DNA of 38,658 bases from Acidaminococcus intestini DSM 21505 (GCF_000425045.1 NZ_AULA01000028.1:1-38658), one strand, 5' to 3'; shown: positions 1 through 9,044, numbered from the stretch's first letter. Made by a program: numbers and translations. The notes: generated from the sequence alone by a model not told the origin.

Positions 1-204
1 TATGACAACAGTATTATGGAGACCTTTTTTGGTCGGATGAAAAATGAAATGTATTACGGAAGCGAAAAAGAATACACCTCGTTCAAGGTATTTGCTAAAG
101 CAGTGAAAGAATACATTCATTATTTCAACAAGGAAAGGATTCAGAAAAAAACAAAATGGATGCCTCCCGAAATATATCGGGAAACATCCACTAATGCCAT
201 TTAA
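1..204 (+). CDS. IS3-family transposase OrfB, C-terminal fragment (partial at 5')
   Basis: The open frame enters from the window edge and stops at TAA 202-204. The residues YDNSIMETFFGRMKNE hold the last catalytic Glu of the DDE integrase core, in the context typical of IS150/IS3-group OrfB (DN-x3-E-x-FF). The rest is the basic C-terminal tail with the YIHYFNKERIQ segment, usual for this family. The fragment appears identical to the end of the copy at 38346-38658. The visible part cannot be a working transposase alone, but the gene may be intact outside the window. Confidence 0.85.
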   Translation, partial: YDNSIMETFFGRMKNEMYYGSEKEYTSFKVFAKAVKEYIHYFNKERIQKKTKWMPPEIYRETSTNAI

Positions 205-241
205 CTAATTTATATGCGTCCAGTTTTTGGGGTACACATCA
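1..241 (+). mobile_element. IS3-family insertion sequence, right end (truncated by window start)
   Basis: Only the 3' part of the element is visible: the end of the transposase gene, about 37 bp of non-coding DNA and the terminal repeat. The end is placed at 241 because this copy and the inverted copy on the right agree up to a terminal TGATGTGTACCCC (read inward from the tip) and diverge immediately beyond it. A tip starting with TG matches the IS3-family rule of TG...CA termini. The other end, and so any target duplication, lies outside the window. Confidence 0.85.
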
Positions 242-420
242 CCTCTCACGGTTCGCATTTTTGTCATTTTTATTTGGTGCACAAATCGCGCCAATTTGAT
301 GTAGTTTCGCACCGTCATACGTCTCGTTTTGGTGCCCATTAAGCGGGGATGGCTGCAGCGCAGCAGCTATGTTGTCACAATGCCGTTTTTGTCCATGGAT
401 GAGCAAATGCATAAAGAAAG

Positions 421-470
421 AGAGACTGTAAAAAAATTAAGAGGATTCATTTTTTCACAGTCTCTTTTTT
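421..470 (-). terminator. Hairpin terminator after the sigma-54 activator gene
   Basis: AGAGACTGT at 421 pairs with ACAGTCTCT ending at 465, and the stem continues through matching A and T runs. It lies 12 bp beyond the stop codon at 482. T-rich tracts flank both sides, so it could work in both directions. The 180 bp between it and the IS end (242-420) holds nothing I recognise. Confidence 0.6.
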
Positions 471-481
471 GCGTACCCGCA

Positions 482-2217
482 CTAGATTTTTTCCAGATCA
501 ATCTCATCCCGCTTGATATGGTACTGTAGGTTCTGCCGGCTCATGCCAAGTTCCCTGGCGGCGGCAGAAATATTGCCGCCCGTCCGTTTGAGGGCCTGCA
601 CAAGGGCGGCACGCTCCACATCGCGAAGGGTCTTGCGGCTCCGTCCCAGCTTTTTACCCATTCCTTGGGATAACGACTGCAGTGAGCTTACCGGTACTTC
701 CATATTCACAAAATGCTCGGGCAGGCATTCCACCGTAAGGGTCGCCCGTTTTTCCGGCAGCATGTTCATAGCATATTCGATGGCGTGCTGCAATTCCCGC
801 ACATTGCCTGGCCAATCGTAATGGGTAAAGATATCAAGGACGTGGGGATCGACAGTCTGGACATTCCGTTCCAGCTGCTTATTGTAGCGGGCAATGAAAC
901 TTTGGACCAAAAGAGGAATATCTTCTTTACGTTCCCGCAGGGGCGGGATGCGGATTCCAACAACACCTAAGCGGAAATACAGGTCCTGCCGCAGCTTATG
1001 GGCGGCAAGAGCTTCTTCAGGAGGGATATTGATGTTTGATAGGACGCGGACATCCACTTTCCGTTCCCGCGTGCTTCCTACGCGCCGCACCGTACCTTCC
1101 TGGAGGACGCGCAGCAGCTTGGGCTGAAGATTGATGTTCATAGAGTTGATTTCATCAAGGAGCAGGCTGCCGCCATTTGCCTGTTCAAAGAGTCCTGGAT
1201 GGGATTCGGCGCCTGTATAGGCACCCTTTTCTGTTCCAAAAAGCAGCCCTTCAAGAAGGTTTTCCGGGATGGCCGCACAGTTGATGGCAAGAAAGGGTCC
1301 CTGTGCCCGTCTGCTGGCGTTGTGGATACTCTGGGCAAAAAGTTCCTTGCCGGTTCCTGTTTCACCGTAGATCATGACAGATGAAGAGGACTTTGCTACC
1401 TGCTTGCAGCGGTCCACAAGAACGCGCATGGAATGGCTTGATGAAATGATATCTTCAAAATGGTATTTTGCATGGAGCACACTATCGTGACTTTTTTCCC
1501 CTTGATCTGGGCATCCTGGCGGAGTAGTTCATCCTGCAATTCAAGGATCTTGCGGTGCAGGGAATCAAGCTGACTGAAGTCTTCCATGACGCTGTACGCG
1601 CCTAGGACCTGGCTGTTTTTAAAGATGGGATAGTTATCCGATACGATATCAACTTCTTTCCCATTGAAGGTCTCGTATTGCTGGCGCTGGTTAAGGTAAG
1701 GTTTTTCCGCTTTAAGGACTTTGGGAAGCAGGAGCGGCATATCACTTTCACTCTTATAGACTTCATCCATACTCTTACCAACAACAGTTTCATTGAGCAG
1801 ACTATCCATGCGAACGGCAGCATCGTTCAAAAAGAGGATTTGTTCTTTTTCGTCGCATAAAATGACGGACTCGCTGATCCGGTTCAGGACGTTTTGAAAC
1901 ATCTCCCGGTACACGTCGCAGGCAGCATCCCGAAAGACGATGAGTTCCATGCCTTCCGGGATTCCCTGCACAAGCGGGCACTTGACGCGGCGCACCCATT
2001 TTTCAAAAGCAATATGAGCAATCTGTTTATCTTTCAAGGGAAGCAAAAGAGGCCGTGCATTATCGGGCACAGGCGTACCAACCCCTTCAGACATTGCTAA
2101 GAAAGATTTACCCACTTCATTGATGGCCGCAATGATTCCATTTTTCTGGACCAGCATGGCTCCCATGCCAAGGCCTGACAAAAAAGTCATGACTTCCTGC
2201 CACTTCATGTTCTTCAA
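482..2217 (-). pseudogene. Sigma-54-dependent transcriptional activator (PAS + AAA+ + Fis HTH), frameshifted
   Basis: Two adjacent frames together make one enhancer-binding protein of about 578 residues. The N-terminal part (2217 to about 1490) looks like a PAS-type sensor region (ICDEKEQILFLNDAAVRMDS). The C-terminal part has Walker A GETGTGKE, the sigma-54 contact loop GAYTGA (a GAFTGA variant), Walker B SLLLDE, the arginine-finger region and a C-terminal Fis-type helix-turn-helix (NISAAARELGMSRQNLQYHI). The frame breaks at about 1491-1500, where the coding strand reads GGGGAAAAAAG; one extra A would join the halves as ...KGKKSHDSVLHAKYHFEDI. The AAA+ half alone has a start-like ATG at 1480 but no convincing ribosome site. 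It is the last gene beside the glycyl-radical operon, whose promoter is of sigma-54 type, so it is the obvious activator. A sequencing error in the A-run, phase variation or ribosomal slippage are alternatives to true loss. Confidence 0.85.
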
Positions 2218-2271
2218 CCACCCTATCCTAAACTACATTTTCTCTCGCACCCATAATAGCCTATTTATTTT

Positions 2272-2300
2272 ATCATAGCCCAAATTTTTCCCTGCGTAAA
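2272..2300 (-). promoter_or_regulatory. Probable sigma-70-type promoter of the sigma-54 activator gene
   Basis: On the minus strand TTTACG (-35, complement of 2295-2300) and TATGAT (-10, complement of 2272-2277) are separated by exactly 17 bp. It lies 55 bp upstream of the ATG at 2217 and downstream of the operon terminator, so the activator seems to be transcribed separately from the operon. Confidence 0.45.
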
Positions 2301-2334
2301 GAATTTACTTAGGAATGAACGATTCGGGAAAACG

Positions 2335-2366
2335 CGAAAAGACCTGTCGAAGACAGGCCTTTTGCA
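2335..2366 (-). terminator. Rho-independent terminator of the glycyl-radical operon
   Basis: On the minus strand GGCCTGTC-TTCG-ACAGGTC forms a compact hairpin with a stable UUCG loop followed by TTTT. It starts 12 bp after the stop codon of the TIM-barrel gene and separates the operon from the activator gene. Confidence 0.8.
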
Positions 2367-2377
2367 AAAGAAATGAT

Positions 2378-3322
2378 TTATGCGTCGGAACCGATTTTCA
2401 GGACTTCGCGCATGAACTTGATGCTCTTTCTCATGCCTTCCAGTTCCTTTTGGCGTCCTTCTTCGAGGCTGTATCCGCTCAGCGGCAGCTCGATTTCAAG
2501 GTCAATGGTATCAAGTTCTTCCGGCGCTTCAGCGCGCAGGATCTTCATGATTTCCACAACATCGACGTCACCGTCGCCAATGGCACAGCCCAAGGAGTGG
2601 GTCCCGTCAGGATCAGCAAAGATTTTGTTGTCGCAGAAGTGGACGCAGTAGCAGTAAGGCGCCATTTTCTTTACGCATTCAGCAATGCCTTCGCCGAGGA
2701 TGAGAGAGTTGATCGTGTCGCAGCAGGCTCCGATCTGGGGATGGTTGAGTTTTTTCACCATCCAGACTACTTCATCAGCAAAGAGGTCACAGTGGTTTTC
2801 AATGGCAATCTTGAGACCATATTTTTCAATGGTAGGGATGTTCTTTTGGAACTCCATAACCACGCGGCTCATCTGTTCCATGGCTTCCGGTGACATGCAT
2901 GCATGTGTGAAAGGGCGGGAATGACGAATATCCGTGCTGTATTTGACGAGTTTGGCCCCCATAGCATGGGCAATTTCCAAGGATTCCTCAATGGTCGAAT
3001 TGACGCGGGGATCACTCGGAGCATCAAAGGAGATATTAAGTTCCAGGTCAAGGCCCCGTTTTTCTGCTTCCTTTTTCACCATTGCCAGGTGTTCCGGGCT
3101 CGTATCGTTGTCGAGGTCAACAAGGGTGATATGAAGCACTTCGATATGTTCCTTTTTGGCAAGGTCCATGAGGTCGATGAGGGAACCGGCCTTTTCAAAA
3201 GCATAGGTCTTGCCTTCGCTCTGGAAGCCCCAGCTTTCCCCGTAACCGCTCAGGTGAAGGGTATAACTGTGCATGCCGAGTTTGAACTTTCTGTTGCTGT
3301 TTTTTCCCGTAATCTTGTCCAT
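2378..3322 (-). CDS. Sugar-phosphate isomerase/epimerase-like TIM-barrel protein
   Basis: This 314-residue protein belongs to the xylose-isomerase-like TIM-barrel (AP-endonuclease-2) superfamily. These enzymes usually bind a divalent metal and interconvert small hydroxy-carbonyl compounds. Metal-ligand-like residues occur at expected places: the Glu of IAIENHCD, the Asp of GACCDTINS, the His of YCVHFCDNK and the Glu of DLEIELP. The start is ATG 3322, with AAAGGAG eight bases upstream; an in-frame TTG six bases earlier is less likely. It is the last gene of the operon, 24 bp after the AraC-type regulator. Its substrate cannot be read from sequence. Membership suggests it handles the glycyl radical enzyme's substrate or product. 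Confidence 0.75.
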   Translation of the reverse strand: MDKITGKNSNRKFKLGMHSYTLHLSGYGESWGFQSEGKTYAFEKAGSLIDLMDLAKKEHIEVLHITLVDLDNDTSPEHLAMVKKEAEKRGLDLELNISFDAPSDPRVNSTIEESLEIAHAMGAKLVKYSTDIRHSRPFTHACMSPEAMEQMSRVVMEFQKNIPTIEKYGLKIAIENHCDLFADEVVWMVKKLNHPQIGACCDTINSLILGEGIAECVKKMAPYCYCVHFCDNKIFADPDGTHSLGCAIGDGDVDVVEIMKILRAEAPEELDTIDLEIELPLSGYSLEEGRQKELEGMRKSIKFMREVLKIGSDA

Positions 3323-3346
3323 TTTCAATTCTCCTTTGTTGTTAGT

Positions 3347-4063
3347 TTATCCAACAGCGTCGATGCCGTTAGCTTCCCGGAAAAGTTTGGGCGTCATTCC
3401 CGTAATGCTGTGAAAAGCCCGGGTAAAGGTGGAATTGCTGCTGTAGCCGACCATGATGGCAATGTCCATCATGGAATAATGGGTCTTTAAGAGCAGTTCT
3501 TTCGCCCGCTCGATGCGGATACGCCGCAGGTAAAGACTGGGTGAGCAGCCCGTCTGCTGCTTAAACCAATCGTTGTAGTAAGTCACATTGTAATTTTCCA
3601 TTTCAGCCAGCTGGTTCACTGTAATGGGCAGGTCATAGTGTTCGCTCAGATAGCGGATACTTGGGGCTGCGCAGTTATTCATCAGTTTGCTGTAAAGGTA
3701 GCTATAAAGATAGGATACAGAATTGCTTTCTGGATTCTGCCGCAATTCGGCCTGGATGAGCTCCACGAGCTGGGCAATCTGCCCCACCATAGAAATGACG
3801 ATGGGGTAGGAAAGCATAATGCCTTCCTTTTCATCGACGATTTCCTTTGATAGATTGATGGCAAGGAGTTTTCCTCGATAGCTGCACTGATGATCCATCT
3901 TAGGCGGTACAAGGCACAATTCCTGGGGTGTGACAGTATAGTCCGAATTGCCAATGGATAATTCCATCGTTTCTCCCATAGGCACGAGGATTTGGGGATA
4001 TTCGTGATGATGGGCACCAAAACATTCCTGAAAGACCTCGATATCAAACTTTTGGCTTAACAT
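3347..4063 (-). CDS. AraC-family transcriptional regulator
   Basis: The protein has an N-terminal cupin-like sensing domain (HHHEYPQILVPMGE, then LCLVPPKMDHQC) and a C-terminal AraC/XylS DNA-binding domain of about 100 residues. The second helix-turn-helix is clear in MDIAIMVGYSSNSTFTRAFHSITGMTPKLFR. The start at 4063 is preferred because GAGG lies nine bases upstream; an ATG six bases earlier is too close to it. The gene sits inside the operon, between the BCCT carrier and the TIM barrel. That suggests a ligand-responsive local regulator acting with, or independently of, the sigma-54 control seen at the operon promoter. The ligand is unknown. Confidence 0.85.
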   Translation of the reverse strand: MLSQKFDIEVFQECFGAHHHEYPQILVPMGETMELSIGNSDYTVTPQELCLVPPKMDHQCSYRGKLLAINLSKEIVDEKEGIMLSYPIVISMVGQIAQLVELIQAELRQNPESNSVSYLYSYLYSKLMNNCAAPSIRYLSEHYDLPITVNQLAEMENYNVTYYNDWFKQQTGCSPSLYLRRIRIERAKELLLKTHYSMMDIAIMVGYSSNSTFTRAFHSITGMTPKLFREANGIDAVG

Positions 4064-4086
4064 ACTCATTCCCCTCTCTCAAAGAA

Positions 4087-5724
4087 TCAGTAATCCGCGT
4101 AAAGAAGGTTTTTGATGACAACGTCAAGGCCCTTGACCTTGGCCGAAATCCGGTCATCAGGGGCAGCCACTTCGTCTGTTTCGGGAGCCGCCTTAAGGCG
4201 ATGGCTCTTTGAAGCAAGAAGGGGGCTGCAGAGCTTCACATTCATCAAGAAGAGCCACAGCGTCGGCACGGTCATGATAAGACCGCCGATGTTAAGCAAT
4301 CCCTTGACAGCATTCATGCCGCCTGAGACGACAAGAAGATAGGCGACAGCGGAAATGGCCACACCGAGGATGATCTTGAGGGTCTTCGGCGGTTCAGCGT
4401 CAATTTCCTGACCGTGGACGCAGAGCGTTGCAAGCGCTGCCGTATTAGGGTCTGCCAACGTGATGAAGGACAGGCACACCGTAATGAGAAAGGCGAGCTG
4501 TACGAGCTTCCCCCGCGGCATGGTGCCAAGGACCTGATAGAGAGCAGTCTGCATGCCTTCTTTTTGAATCATGGCCCACACATCAAAGGTTCCACTCGTC
4601 TGGACGGAGATGGTCTGGCCAGCGAAGATGGCGATGAAAAGGCAGCAGAAAAGGGACGGAACAAGGATTTCCACAAGAAGAAATTCCCGCACGGTGTGCC
4701 CCTTCCCCATGCGGGCAAGGAACATGCCGATAACGGGTGCATAGATAAAGAAAGAATTCCAGAAGGTGATTGGCCATTCGTTCGCCCACTGATCCATCGG
4801 GGCCAGCGTATTGTTGTACGTGATTTTGTGCCAGAAGTTATCCATAATGTCGCCAATGGCTTCTGTACCGATTTTTCCAATGAAGATGGAATCTCCCGTT
4901 ACGACGACGTAGAGCATCAGACCAAAGAAGAAAAACATGCACGCCGTAGATACATAGGTAAGCCCCTTATTGATACCCGTCACGCAGGAAATGATGAAAA
5001 AGCCGGCCACAACAACGGTCAGGATGAAGTACATAAAGGGTCCCTGCGGGATGCCAAAGACGGCATTGATACCGCCGCTGATCTGCATAAGACCCGCTGC
5101 CATGGAGTTTGAGACGCCGCAGGCAACGGCATAGCCGCAGAACATGTGAAGCAGGCTCGTCAAGTGACGGTGCTTGCCACCTAGCGTGCGTTCCAGCATG
5201 GGCCCCATGGAAAGGGACTTTTGGTAGTTAAAGCAAAGGAGCGCAAAAGCGCAGGCCGGAATGGAATAAATGAAGTACTGGACAAAGGACCAATGAAACA
5301 TGGCCTGACTGACAGCAAAAATCGCCGCGTCCCTGCTTTCCGGCAGGGCGTGGATGGCAGCCGGCGGCTGCATGAAATGATAGAGCGGTTCGCCCATGGC
5401 CCAATAAAGCAGACCGCAGCCAATACCGCCGCAGATGGAAATGGAGTACCACTGCCAGGTCGTAAAGTCCGGTTTGGCATCAATTCCGCCAATCTTGACA
5501 TCACCCCATTTGAAGATGATGAGGACCATCCCCAAAATGACGGAAAAGACAGCAAGGAGGTTGATCCACCAGCCAAAGTAATCTCCTATGAGGTAGAGCA
5601 TCTTTGACATGACAAAGCCAAACTTTTCCGTAAAGAAAATACCTAAAATGATTTCTATCGTAAGAAGAAGCCCAATGACGATGAGGACTTCTTTATATAA
5701 TTTTCCTTTTAATTTTTCTTCCAT
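4087..5724 (-). CDS. BCCT-family secondary transporter with an altered substrate-binding box
   Basis: This 545-residue integral membrane protein belongs to the betaine/carnitine/choline transporter family, with about 12 hydrophobic segments. Family hallmarks are the MGEPLYHFMQPP segment and the segment before the conserved cytoplasmic loop, WNSFFIYAPVIGMFLARMG followed by KGHTVREF. In trimethylammonium carriers such as BetP and CaiT the latter reads W-A-W-W; here it is W-N-S-F. The TM4 motif W-G-x-H-A-W-A-x-Y is here W-S-F-V-Q-Y-F-I-Y. So two of the four aromatic box residues are changed to other aromatics and the central Trp of TM8 is Ser. The C-terminal tail is short. It lies between the activase gene and the AraC gene with gaps of 29 and 23 bp, so it probably imports the operon's substrate, which need not be a quaternary amine. 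Confidence 0.85.
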   Translation of the reverse strand: MEEKLKGKLYKEVLIVIGLLLTIEIILGIFFTEKFGFVMSKMLYLIGDYFGWWINLLAVFSVILGMVLIIFKWGDVKIGGIDAKPDFTTWQWYSISICGGIGCGLLYWAMGEPLYHFMQPPAAIHALPESRDAAIFAVSQAMFHWSFVQYFIYSIPACAFALLCFNYQKSLSMGPMLERTLGGKHRHLTSLLHMFCGYAVACGVSNSMAAGLMQISGGINAVFGIPQGPFMYFILTVVVAGFFIISCVTGINKGLTYVSTACMFFFFGLMLYVVVTGDSIFIGKIGTEAIGDIMDNFWHKITYNNTLAPMDQWANEWPITFWNSFFIYAPVIGMFLARMGKGHTVREFLLVEILVPSLFCCLFIAIFAGQTISVQTSGTFDVWAMIQKEGMQTALYQVLGTMPRGKLVQLAFLITVCLSFITLADPNTAALATLCVHGQEIDAEPPKTLKIILGVAISAVAYLLVVSGGMNAVKGLLNIGGLIMTVPTLWLFLMNVKLCSPLLASKSHRLKAAPETDEVAAPDDRISAKVKGLDVVIKNLLYADY

Positions 5725-5753
5725 CGATTCATGCCTCTCTTTTTAGGTTTCAA

Positions 5754-6530
5754 TCATTGTACGGTAATATTGTAGGTACGAAGAATCTTGCGGCAGCGAT
5801 CCATCATATCCAGCGTCGGGGTCTTGACGGATTTCATCATGTAGTCGCGGCCCAGTTTCTTATAGGTCACACTCCCCAGTGCGTGATACGGTAAAAGCTG
5901 CAGATAGACCAATCTGTCAAGATTTTGGCAGAATGTGCCAATCTTGTGGAGTTCTTCCTCCGAATCGTTGACTCCAGGAATGAGAGGGGTCCGGAGAATC
6001 ATCTGAAACCCTCCCTTCTGGCGGTCCAAAAACTTAATATTATGAAGAATGATGCGATTATCAACACCGCAGTACTTTTTGTGAAGGCTCGGCGTGACCG
6101 CTTTGAGATCAACGTAAAACGTATCAACATAAGGAACCATAGCGGCAATAGTTTCTTCTTTTCCAAAGAAACTTGTTTCGACGGCTGTAGAAATGCCTTC
6201 CATCGAGGCCGCCTTCAAAAGAGCAAGAGAGAAATCAGGCTGGGCCAGGAGTTCCCCTCCGGAAAGGGTCATGCCCCCTCCGGAGATGAAGTAGAACGCG
6301 GTATCCTTGCGGACTTCCTTCATGACGTCCGTGACAGTCATTTCCGTTCCATAGGATTTACTGCCGTCCACCGTCGTTTCAACTTGAAACGCCTGACTTT
6401 CCGGCGTGGAACACCACTGACAGCGAAGCGGGCATCCTTTTAGGAAGACGACTGTCCTCATGCCATCACCATCATGGATGGAAGATCGCTCGATGCGAAG
6501 CACCATTCCTTTTGTCTGTTCCAGCGTCAT
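5754..6530 (-). CDS. Glycyl radical enzyme activase (radical SAM)
   Basis: The 258-residue protein has the radical-SAM motif CxxxCxxC in LKGCPLRCQWCSTPES, preceded by the GDGMRTVVF segment typical of pyruvate-formate-lyase-activase relatives. The GGGMTLSGGE segment for S-adenosylmethionine is also present. It would cleave SAM with a [4Fe-4S] cluster and abstract hydrogen from Gly767 of the neighbouring lyase. Most activases of the dehydratase/lyase class carry an eight-Cys ferredoxin insert right after the SAM motif; this protein lacks it and resembles the compact PflA layout. It lies 40 bp after the lyase gene, with a ribosome site GAGGAG close to ATG 6530. Confidence 0.92.
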   Translation of the reverse strand: MTLEQTKGMVLRIERSSIHDGDGMRTVVFLKGCPLRCQWCSTPESQAFQVETTVDGSKSYGTEMTVTDVMKEVRKDTAFYFISGGGMTLSGGELLAQPDFSLALLKAASMEGISTAVETSFFGKEETIAAMVPYVDTFYVDLKAVTPSLHKKYCGVDNRIILHNIKFLDRQKGGFQMILRTPLIPGVNDSEEELHKIGTFCQNLDRLVYLQLLPYHALGSVTYKKLGRDYMMKSVKTPTLDMMDRCRKILRTYNITVQ

Positions 6531-6570
6531 TGCTCCTCATTCCTCTCTTGTCTTAGCCTATTGATTGTCC

Positions 6571-8964
6571 TTAACGGGCTGATTCGGTCCAGTGGTTGAT
6601 TTCCGTACGTCCAATGATTTCATCCTGCGTTTCCTTGCCGAGTTCGACAAAGAAAGCTGTGTAGCCAGCCACACGGATGAGCAGGTCGCGGTGATCGTTC
6701 GGGTGTTTCTGGGCATCGATCAAGGTTTCGCGATCGACGCAGTTGATCTGGGCATGGTAAACACCAAGTACGCTCATGGTCTTTACCATGTTCATAGCAT
6801 GAGTCATACCGTTTTCACCCTTGATGAGATCCGGTTCGAACTTCATATTGAGCTGCGTGCCCTGGGTAAAACGCGCATGCGGCAGGTGGCTGACTGATTT
6901 TAAAAGGGCCGTCGGGCCATTGACGTCCGTACCGCCCGTAGCACCGATGCCATCCGTGAGCGGTGTCGTTGCCTTGCGTCCGCTCGGCAGGGCCCCTACC
7001 CACTGGCCAATCGGCGTATTGCCTGATACAGGCAACATACCCAAGGTCATCTTGCCAAAAACCGTATCGTATTTTTCGAACTGGTCTGCCACATGGTTGA
7101 AAATTTCACCGACACAGAAGTCAGCCCGCGGATCATCATTGCCATATTTTGGGGCTTCAAGGCAAAGCTTCTGGATATCTTCATAACCTTCGAAGTTGGC
7201 ATCGAGGGCCTTGATGAGAGTATCCATGGAGATCTTCTTTTCATCGAAGACAAGGTACTTCACATCAGCGATGGAGTTGATGATATCAGCCTGACCAACT
7301 GTAATGACACCGCCGCCAGCATTGTATTGGGCACCGCCTGGCTGGCTGTAGTCCTTGCCGACTTCCATACAGTGCTCATAGCTAAGAGACAGGGTCGGAA
7401 CAGGGCGATAGTTCATGCTCAGGTAATCAAGGAGCTGGTTGCAGCTCACGATGACATCAACGGCATAGTCAATGTGCTTTTTCACGGCAGCAAAGAAATC
7501 GTCAAAGGTCTTGAAGTTTCTCGGATCCCCTGTGTGGATGGAGACCTGTTCGCCCGTAATGCGGCTTTTGCCGTCATTTAAAGCAAATTCAACCATGGCA
7601 CCCATATTGATATCGGCAATGTCCGTATATTGCTTCATCTTCCCAGACAGGTTCGTTTCTACGCAACCGCAGGGGTTCCAGTTCCAAGCTTCACGAAGAG
7701 GAATGCCCTTGTTCTGGAGCATCTGGATACCTACATCGTTGGAGTAGATGGCCGGCATCGTAAGGCCCATGCCGATGGATTCGATGGCTTTACGGAGCAG
7801 GGAATCAGGGTTCTTGGAAATGCTGTAGGTCATGGCCATGTTCGGTTCCTTGAAACGAACATCTTCCGTGGCCTGAATCATCATGTAACTCAATTCGTTG
7901 CTGGCGTCGTTGCCATACTGGTCAATACCGCCGCAGCTCGTCTGGACCGTAATGCAGTAGCCGGCGGCATACTGAGCTGTAACTTCATCCTGGAAAAGGG
8001 ACATTTCAGCCACTTTGATCCACAGGCAGTCAAGAAGTTCCTGAGCATCGTCATCCGTGAGGATTCCCGCTTCCTTGTCTTTCTTATAGTACGGATAAAG
8101 GTACTGATCGAGTCGGCCCAAGTTATAGCTCGAAGCATTCTGTTCCATGAAGCAGGCATATTCATAGGAAATGATGCTCTGGCAGGCTTCATAGAAGGTG
8201 CGGGCCGGATATTCCGGTACGTGACGGGTGACTTCAGCAATCTTTAAAAGTTCAGCCTTGCGAACGGGATCGTCGCATTCAGCGGCCATCTTTTCAGCAA
8301 GATCGGCATGACGGTGGGCCAGCAGGATGACAGCGTCAGCAGCTTTGATTTCTGCTTTATAGAAGAAGCTCTTTTCAAGGTCGCCCGGGTTGGCATCGTC
8401 CAGTTTAGCCAGGGCATCTTCTGCTTCCTTACGGATTGCAGCAAGACCCTTGGTGAGGATGCGCATCCAGCCCGGCGTGTTTTCGCCATAGCCGCGAACA
8501 GCTTTACGGTCGATGAAGATGGCGCCGTTGGCACGCAGCCGTTTGGCATCTTCTGGAAGCATGAGGTTCCAGCGGTCAAAGACGCATTTATTTTTCCAGT
8601 AATTCTGGACTTTTTCAGTGTAGACTTTCTTCCCTTCTTCACTCAGGTAGAAGGGGTCGAAAGGACGGGTGCTGATCGTGTCCAGTTCTTTTGCGATGAC
8701 GCCAGAAGCGCTGTCCGGGTTCAGGATGCCGCAGCGAGGTTTAAAGCCAACACCTCCGACCAGCAGTTCATGAGGCTGGATATAGATGTTTTTCTTGGCG
8801 CATACATTGTAGTAGCCGTTGGCGCGCTGGATGATCCAGGGCTGCCCTTCCATCTCCTTGAACCCCTCTGTAAAGAACGCTGCGTCGTAAACGTCCATGT
8901 CAACGCGGGTTTGGAGGTACTGCTGACGCAATGCCTCAATTCGTTTCATGTACTCTTTTGCCAT
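6571..8964 (-). CDS. Glycyl radical enzyme (lyase/dehydratase class), substrate unknown
   Basis: This 797-residue protein has both hallmarks of the PFL-like glycyl radical superfamily. The thiyl site is GCVET (C434, E436), with an unusual extra Cys two residues earlier in NPCGCVET. The C-terminal radical loop RVAGYTAFF places Gly767 31 residues from the end. The start ATG 8964 has GGGAGG upstream; a TTG 24 bases earlier runs through that ribosome site. Pyruvate formate-lyase is excluded because the Cys-Cys pair is missing. CutC and glycerol/propanediol dehydratases carry GCVEP rather than GCVET, and 4-hydroxyphenylacetate decarboxylase has GCLET and a small subunit that is absent here. The GCVETxxxGK pattern is nearest, from memory, to hydroxyproline-dehydratase-like enzymes, but no P5C reductase is nearby. 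It is the first gene of the operon and is often annotated as formate acetyltransferase, which would be misleading. Confidence 0.9.
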   Translation of the reverse strand: MAKEYMKRIEALRQQYLQTRVDMDVYDAAFFTEGFKEMEGQPWIIQRANGYYNVCAKKNIYIQPHELLVGGVGFKPRCGILNPDSASGVIAKELDTISTRPFDPFYLSEEGKKVYTEKVQNYWKNKCVFDRWNLMLPEDAKRLRANGAIFIDRKAVRGYGENTPGWMRILTKGLAAIRKEAEDALAKLDDANPGDLEKSFFYKAEIKAADAVILLAHRHADLAEKMAAECDDPVRKAELLKIAEVTRHVPEYPARTFYEACQSIISYEYACFMEQNASSYNLGRLDQYLYPYYKKDKEAGILTDDDAQELLDCLWIKVAEMSLFQDEVTAQYAAGYCITVQTSCGGIDQYGNDASNELSYMMIQATEDVRFKEPNMAMTYSISKNPDSLLRKAIESIGMGLTMPAIYSNDVGIQMLQNKGIPLREAWNWNPCGCVETNLSGKMKQYTDIADINMGAMVEFALNDGKSRITGEQVSIHTGDPRNFKTFDDFFAAVKKHIDYAVDVIVSCNQLLDYLSMNYRPVPTLSLSYEHCMEVGKDYSQPGGAQYNAGGGVITVGQADIINSIADVKYLVFDEKKISMDTLIKALDANFEGYEDIQKLCLEAPKYGNDDPRADFCVGEIFNHVADQFEKYDTVFGKMTLGMLPVSGNTPIGQWVGALPSGRKATTPLTDGIGATGGTDVNGPTALLKSVSHLPHARFTQGTQLNMKFEPDLIKGENGMTHAMNMVKTMSVLGVYHAQINCVDRETLIDAQKHPNDHRDLLIRVAGYTAFFVELGKETQDEIIGRTEINHWTESAR

Positions 8965-9044
8965 AATAATGCCTCCCTTTTCCTGCAATAACGTGATTTC
9001 CCAGGGAAATCTTTAAATGACTCCATTCATCTACCTTATTACGT

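Noticed and set aside
274-289. TTGGTGCACAAATCGC, a sigma-54-like spacing on the plus strand
   Set aside because: The -24 element lacks the GGC core and -12 has TCGC. No plus-strand gene lies downstream.
1485-1500. A programmed -1 frameshift as the preferred explanation for the activator gene
   Set aside because: The zero-frame codons AAA AAA are preceded by G, so the tandem slip would mismatch in the first codon. No stimulatory pseudoknot was evident. Error or mutation is simpler.
6571-8964. Naming the glycyl radical enzyme CutC, or pyruvate formate-lyase
   Set aside because: CutC has GCVEP and sits with microcompartment genes; PFL has adjacent Cys residues. This protein has GCVET and neither context.
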